Source: [Eubacterium] saphenum
Lineage (GTDB): Bacteria > Bacillota > Clostridia > Oscillospirales > Ruminococcaceae
Direction: 5' to 3'
NCBI GenBank assembly: GCA_004555855.1
Contig: SFJQ01000001.1
Span: forward strand, 94,321-158,320
DNA: 64,000 nt
Of the stretch, positions 60,765 to 64,000 are shown piece by piece. The first letter of the stretch is position 1. Each line of letters begins with the position of its first letter. The notes beneath the pieces are model-generated. The model searched no databases, had not been told where the DNA came from, and saw only the letters and a program-made list of their open reading frames with translations. Position numbers and translations under genes: made by a program.

Positions 60765-61511
60765 TCAAATATTGTGTATCCCATAACCAAACTGATTTAA
60801 CGGGCAGCCGTAAAGGCTAATCAGCATAATTCTGTCGTATTCGTCGAGATTTCTGAGAAACTCGGGCAATTCGGGAAGATTTGCCGCTCCGAACGAGCCG
60901 TTTCCCACAAACGAGCTGAAATTGAATGAACCGAAGCTGAACGAGCCAAAACTAAACGAGCCGAAGCTCGTCAGGAAAGCAAGCCTTGCCGAAAGTCCCG
61001 AGCCAAACAAAAAGCTTGTGTTGAGGAACGAGCCGAAGAATTTCTCCCATTCCCACTCCCATTCGTGGAAGCCGCTCCCGAAAAGGAACGAGCCGAGGTA
61101 GAAGCTGCCGATGTAGTTGTAGAAGCTGCCCGAGCTTGTCCGAAAGCTCTTCAGAAACGAGCCGAGCAGGAAACTCCCGCTCCCGAAGCCAAACGAGCCG
61201 CGCGCCGAACTCGGTCTGTAAGAACTCGCCGAGCCGCTCCCCGAAGCGTATTTTGCGGGAATTTCCGAGCCGAACGTCCTGTAAGCAACAGGTTTCCCCA
61301 TGAAAACCTGCTCGATTTTTTCGCGTATATCTTTATCGGTGGGCGAGAGCTTTTCCAGCTTTTTCGCATACTCCTCGCCGCCGTGTTCATAAAGCCATTC
61401 CACAAGACTTCCCGCCGCAAAATACCCCAGCAGCGAAGCCGTATCGAGATTTTCGCTTATTTCGCTTGCGGAAAAAACCTTCCGCCTGTTAAGCCATAAG
61501 GCGCAGTCCAT
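60765..61511 (-). CDS. Gly-Ser-Phe pentad-repeat protein, uncharacterised
   Basis: About 248 aa with ATG at 61511 (GAGGAGGG 5 bases upstream); an ATG at 61559 (16 codons longer, AAGGA upstream) is an alternative. Three parts. Residues 1-75: helical N-terminal module (MDCALWLNRRKVFSASEISE; YFAAGSLVEWLYEHGGEEYA). Residues ~85-208: low-complexity repeats built on GSFxx, e.g. GSFSF GSFSF GSFNF SSFVG and GSFLL GSFLK, with an EWEWEWE run at 150-156. Residues 210-248: conserved-looking end, LDEYDRIMLISLYGCPLNQF then GYGIHNI. No signal peptide or clear membrane segment. The five-residue period with Phe in phase could form a pentapeptide-type beta-helix. Function unknown. Confidence 0.85.
   Translation of the reverse strand: MDCALWLNRRKVFSASEISENLDTASLLGYFAAGSLVEWLYEHGGEEYAKKLEKLSPTDKDIREKIEQVFMGKPVAYRTFGSEIPAKYASGSGSASSYRPSSARGSFGFGSGSFLLGSFLKSFRTSSGSFYNYIGSFYLGSFLFGSGFHEWEWEWEKFFGSFLNTSFLFGSGLSARLAFLTSFGSFSFGSFSFGSFNFSSFVGNGSFGAANLPELPEFLRNLDEYDRIMLISLYGCPLNQFGYGIHNI
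60920..60975 (-). repeat. 15-bp tandem repeat inside the GSF-repeat gene
   Basis: About three to four consecutive units of 15 bp, each encoding one Gly-Ser-Phe-x-Phe pentad (core GAACGAGCC on the plus strand). Units differ by a few bases, mostly at silent positions, suggesting selection for the peptide. Confidence 0.75.
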
Positions 61512-61575
61512 TGACGCCCTCCTCTCGGGATTTTGTGCAGAACACACAAAGTCTGCCATCTAATTTTCCTTTTAT

Positions 61576-61604
61576 ATTATAGCATAAATGTAGAATTTTT
61601 TCAA
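61576..61604 (-). promoter_or_regulatory. Promoter of the GSF-repeat gene
   Basis: Minus strand: TTGAAA (61599-61604), 17-nt spacer, TATAAT (61576-61581). Probably the promoter for the co-directional set down to the TPM gene; it is divergent from the pyk promoter 43 bp away. Confidence 0.78.
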
Positions 61605-61646
61605 CACATTTTGTAATTTTTCTTCGTAAATTCTAGTTTTTTTCGC

Positions 61647-61675
61647 TTGCAATAACGAGAATTTGCGGGTATAAT
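61647..61675 (+). promoter_or_regulatory. Promoter of pyk
   Basis: TTGCAA (61647-61652), 17-nt spacer, TATAAT (61670-61675). Confidence 0.78.
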
Positions 61676-61729
61676 AATAGTATAAAGAATATCCGCTTGA
61701 TAAATACTTCCGATGAAAGGATTATGTTT

Positions 61730-63502
61730 ATGAGAAGAACGAAAATTGTCTGCACAATGGGTCCCGCAACCGAAAGCGACGATGTTCTCCGTCAGCTGAT
61801 GGAGAGCGGAATGAACGTTGCCCGTCAGAATTTCTCGCACGGTACTCAGGAAGGGCATAAAATCACGCACGACCGCGTTGTTCGGCTTGCAAAGGAGCTT
61901 GGAAAACCGATTGCCACGCTGCTTGATACGAAAGGTCCCGAGGTTCGTCTGAAAAAGTTCAAGGATAACAAAAAGGTTGAAATCAAGACAGGCGCGACCT
62001 TTGTCCTCACAACAGCCGATATCGAGGGCGATGAAAACCGCGCCGCGATAACCTACAAAAATCTCCCCAATGATATCGAAATCGGCACGCGTATCCTCAT
62101 CGACGACGGAAACGTGTCCGTGCGCTGCGCCGAAATCAAGCAAAACGACGACGGCACCGCCGACATCATCTGCACGGTTTTGAACGGCGGCGTTTTGTCC
62201 AACAACAAGGGCGTGAATATCCCCGGAGTTAAGCTGTCGATGCCCTATCTGAGCGAGATTGACATCTCCGATATACGTTTTGGCTGCCGCGAGAGCTTCG
62301 ATTTTATCGCAGCTTCGTTTGTCACCTGCGCCGATGATGTTCTTGAAATCCGCAAAATTCTTGCCGAGGAAAACCGCCCCGATATCCGAATTATCGCGAA
62401 AATCGAGAACGAAGAAGGCGTGAAAAATATCGATGAAATTCTGCGCGTTTCCGATGGAATAATGGTTGCGCGCGGCGATATGGGCGTGGAAATTCCGTTT
62501 GAGGAAATCCCGCAGCTTCAGAAAATGCTGATTAAAAAAGGCTTCAGCGCGAGCAAGCAGGTTATCACGGCAACGCAGATGCTTGAAAGTATGATTCACA
62601 ACCCGCGTCCCACGCGCGCCGAAACCACGGACGTTGCAAACGCGATTTATGACGGCACAAGCGCGATTATGCTCTCGGGCGAAACCGCCGCGGGCGAACA
62701 CCCTGTTGAAGCGGTGAAAACAATGGCGCTGATTGCCGAAACAACCGAAAAAGCTATCGATTACAAAAAGCGTTTCCACAAGCAGGAAGCGCATGACGGC
62801 ACGAATGTTTCCGCGGCAATTTCTCACGCGACCGTTTCGGCGGCAATGGACTTGGGCGCGGCGGCGATTGTCACGGTAACGAAATCGGGCACAACCGCGC
62901 GTATGATTTCGCGCTATCGTCCCGAATGCCCGATAATTTCCTGCACGACAAGCGAGGTTATCTGCCGTCAGATGGCGCTTTCTTGGGGAGTTATCCCGCT
63001 GATGTGTGAGGAAATGACCACGAACACCGACGACCTCATTCACCTTGCCGTTGAAAAGGCTGTCGAAGCAAATCTGCTGAAAAACGGCGACCTTGCGGTT
63101 ATCACGGCAGGCGTTCCGCTCGGAGTTTCCGGCACGACAAATCTGATGAAGGTACACATTGTCGGCGATGTTCTGGTGTCGGGAACCGGCGTCAACACAG
63201 GTTCGACAACCGCAACAGTCTGCGTTGCCGCAACCGATGAAGAAGCTGTCGAGCGCTTTTCGGCGGGGCAAATTCTCGTTATGCCGAAGACCTCGAACGC
63301 GGTTTTGCCGCTGCTGAAAACAGCCGCAGGTATAATCACCGAGGAGGGCGGCGCGGACAGCCACGCGGCGATTGTCGGAATGACGCTGGATATCCCCGTT
63401 ATCGTGGGCGCGGCGAACGCTGCGGCGGTGCTGAAAAGCGGAATTGCCGTGACAATGGACGCGGAAAAGGGACTTGTTATGGCGGGCAAGCACAACGGTT
63501 AA
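61730..63502 (+). CDS. pyk: Pyruvate kinase with C-terminal PEP-utiliser domain
   Basis: 590 aa. Last step of glycolysis, PEP + ADP to pyruvate + ATP. Motifs: RRTKIVCTMGPATES, LDTKGPEVRLK, the catalytic IIAKIENEEGVKNIDEIL, MVARGDMGVEIP and TATQMLESMI. After the allosteric C-domain (~355-470) comes an extra PEP-utilising mobile domain (~500-590; EEGGADSHAAIVGM with the His loop), as in Bacillus enzymes. The start is ATG at 61730, 8 bases after AAAGG; ATG at 61724 is too close to that site. Confidence 0.97.
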   Translation: MRRTKIVCTMGPATESDDVLRQLMESGMNVARQNFSHGTQEGHKITHDRVVRLAKELGKPIATLLDTKGPEVRLKKFKDNKKVEIKTGATFVLTTADIEGDENRAAITYKNLPNDIEIGTRILIDDGNVSVRCAEIKQNDDGTADIICTVLNGGVLSNNKGVNIPGVKLSMPYLSEIDISDIRFGCRESFDFIAASFVTCADDVLEIRKILAEENRPDIRIIAKIENEEGVKNIDEILRVSDGIMVARGDMGVEIPFEEIPQLQKMLIKKGFSASKQVITATQMLESMIHNPRPTRAETTDVANAIYDGTSAIMLSGETAAGEHPVEAVKTMALIAETTEKAIDYKKRFHKQEAHDGTNVSAAISHATVSAAMDLGAAAIVTVTKSGTTARMISRYRPECPIISCTTSEVICRQMALSWGVIPLMCEEMTTNTDDLIHLAVEKAVEANLLKNGDLAVITAGVPLGVSGTTNLMKVHIVGDVLVSGTGVNTGSTTATVCVAATDEEAVERFSAGQILVMPKTSNAVLPLLKTAAGIITEEGGADSHAAIVGMTLDIPVIVGAANAAAVLKSGIAVTMDAEKGLVMAGKHNG

Positions 63503-63516
63503 AATTGCACAAAAAT

Positions 63517-63549
63517 CCCGCGCGGTTTTGAGCTGCGCGGGTTATTTTT
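63517..63549 (+). terminator. Terminator of pyk
   Basis: CCCGCGC/GCGCGGG (63517-63523 with 63535-63541), then TTATTTTTA. The convergent small gene ends inside the T-tract. Confidence 0.85.
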
Positions 63550-63880
63550 AGTCATCGATAAAAGTGTTTTCGTACAAATATATACGCCTATCTTCATCAA
63601 GACAGCTTATAATTTCATATTTGCCGTCTAACTCTGCCTGTAATCTTTGGAGAACGATTTCGGCTCTGTCGAAAAAGTCGGCGCATTCCTTTCTCGTCCA
63701 CGGAGAAGGCAAATGCGGGTCGCTCCAATTAAGAATATCATTAAATTCTTCACATATATCGTCCAAGTCCTTCATTAGTTTGTCGGATATCGGTAATTTT
63801 TTGTGCCTAAATGCGCCAATACTACTCCATAGGCAAACGCCACCATAATCAAACATGAACCTTAACTTTTGAACAGACAT
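63548..63880 (-). CDS. Small hypothetical protein (110 aa)
   Basis: 110 aa, acidic and soluble, no signal peptide. N-terminal MSVQKLRFMFDYGGVCLWSS and the central LNWSDPHLPSPWTRKECADF have the look of a compact conserved domain rich in aromatic residues. The ribosome site AAAGGTGGG and a good promoter upstream argue for a real gene. Proteins of this look sometimes accompany polymorphic toxins as immunity partners, but no toxin gene is in the window and I do not assign that role. Confidence 0.7.
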   Translation of the reverse strand: MSVQKLRFMFDYGGVCLWSSIGAFRHKKLPISDKLMKDLDDICEEFNDILNWSDPHLPSPWTRKECADFFDRAEIVLQRLQAELDGKYEIISCLDEDRRIYLYENTFIDD

Positions 63881-63900
63881 ATCAATCCCACCTTTCCTAA

Positions 63901-63929
63901 ATCATACCACACCCGCTTGATTTTGTCAA
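63901..63929 (-). promoter_or_regulatory. Promoter of the 110-aa hypothetical gene
   Basis: Minus strand: TTGACA (63924-63929), 17-nt spacer, TATGAT (63901-63906), about 15 nt before the ribosome site. Confidence 0.75.
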
Positions 63930-64000
63930 GGATTTCCCGCGGAATGTGTACGATTTGAGCTGAAAGGTTGATTTCGGAAACCCGTCACACTAAAACAGAA

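Noticed and set aside
60920..61250. CRISPR-like short repeats on the plus strand
   Set aside because: The repeats are 15-bp in-frame codon repeats of the GSF protein, without spacers of even length.
61697..63493. 630-aa minus-strand frame opposite pyk
   Set aside because: Composition (His/Arg/Asn/Val-rich) is typical of antisense to a GC-skewed gene and no domain is recognisable.

Overview
The window looks like chromosome of a motile, Gram-positive anaerobe of the class Clostridia, probably in the Ruminococcaceae/Oscillospiraceae neighbourhood. This is inferred from: a B. subtilis/Clostridium-style fla/che operon (FliY with a CheC-type domain, CheC-CheD, a FliA/SigD sigma factor, FlbD, a TIGR02530 protein); a T-box leader on the trp operon; GTP-dependent PEP carboxykinase; a pyruvate kinase with the extra C-terminal PEP-utiliser domain; ATG/TTG/GTG starts with GGAGG or GGGTGA ribosome binding sites; and sigma-A-like promoters that nearly all have a 17-nt spacer. 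No phage, insertion sequence, CRISPR array, rRNA or tRNA gene was seen.

Layout. (1) 1-1545, plus strand: end of a cysteine desulfurase and a NifU/IscU scaffold gene, closed by a bidirectional terminator. (2) 1593-32102, minus strand: one long co-directional block read from a sigma-A promoter at 32074-32102. In order of transcription it runs flgB, flgC, fliE, fliF, fliG, fliH, fliI, fliJ, fliK, flgD, TIGR02530 gene, flgE, flbD, motA, motB, fliM, fliY, cheY, fliO, fliP, fliQ, fliR, flhB, flhA, fliA, two rod genes, cheC, cheD, and then non-flagellar uvrC, rsmD, coaD and a coiled-coil protein. flhF, flhG, fliL, cheA, cheW, cheB and cheR are not in this block. An internal promoter and several hairpins lie inside it, and flhB is bracketed by two inverted copies of a 96/97-bp structured repeat. 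(3) 32300-38959, plus: a divergent trp operon with promoter and Trp T-box, trpE-G-C-F, a flavodoxin/ferredoxin protein, then trpB-A. trpD is absent. (4) 39164-41353, minus: a lipoprotein and the bifunctional NAD(P)HX repair enzyme. (5) 41461-48267, plus: AGCS symporter, glmS, 3-methyladenine DNA glycosylase, class A PBP. (6) 48320-51953, minus: rpmB, trpS, serine hydrolase, PLP aminotransferase. (7) 52074-56310: divergent pckA and DUF3810-like gene, bracketed by two inverted copies of a ~315-330-bp multi-hairpin repeat. (8) 56356-61511, minus: TPM-domain protein, zinc-ribbon membrane protein, sirtuin, an ABC ATPase without a permease, a glycosyltransferase-like protein, and an unusual Gly-Ser-Phe pentad-repeat protein. 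(9) 61647-63549, plus: pyk; then a small minus-strand hypothetical gene.

How the genes work together. The 32-kb block encodes almost the whole flagellum: the MS ring and rod, export gate and ATPase, hook and hook-length control, C-ring, stator, and the CheY-P/CheC/FliY/CheD adaptation arm. The trp operon senses uncharged tRNA-Trp through its T-box. Most promising for novelty are the GSF-repeat protein, the two families of structured inverted repeats (one with compensatory stem changes, one with different stems carrying the same loop), and the trp operon that carries a redox protein but no trpD.
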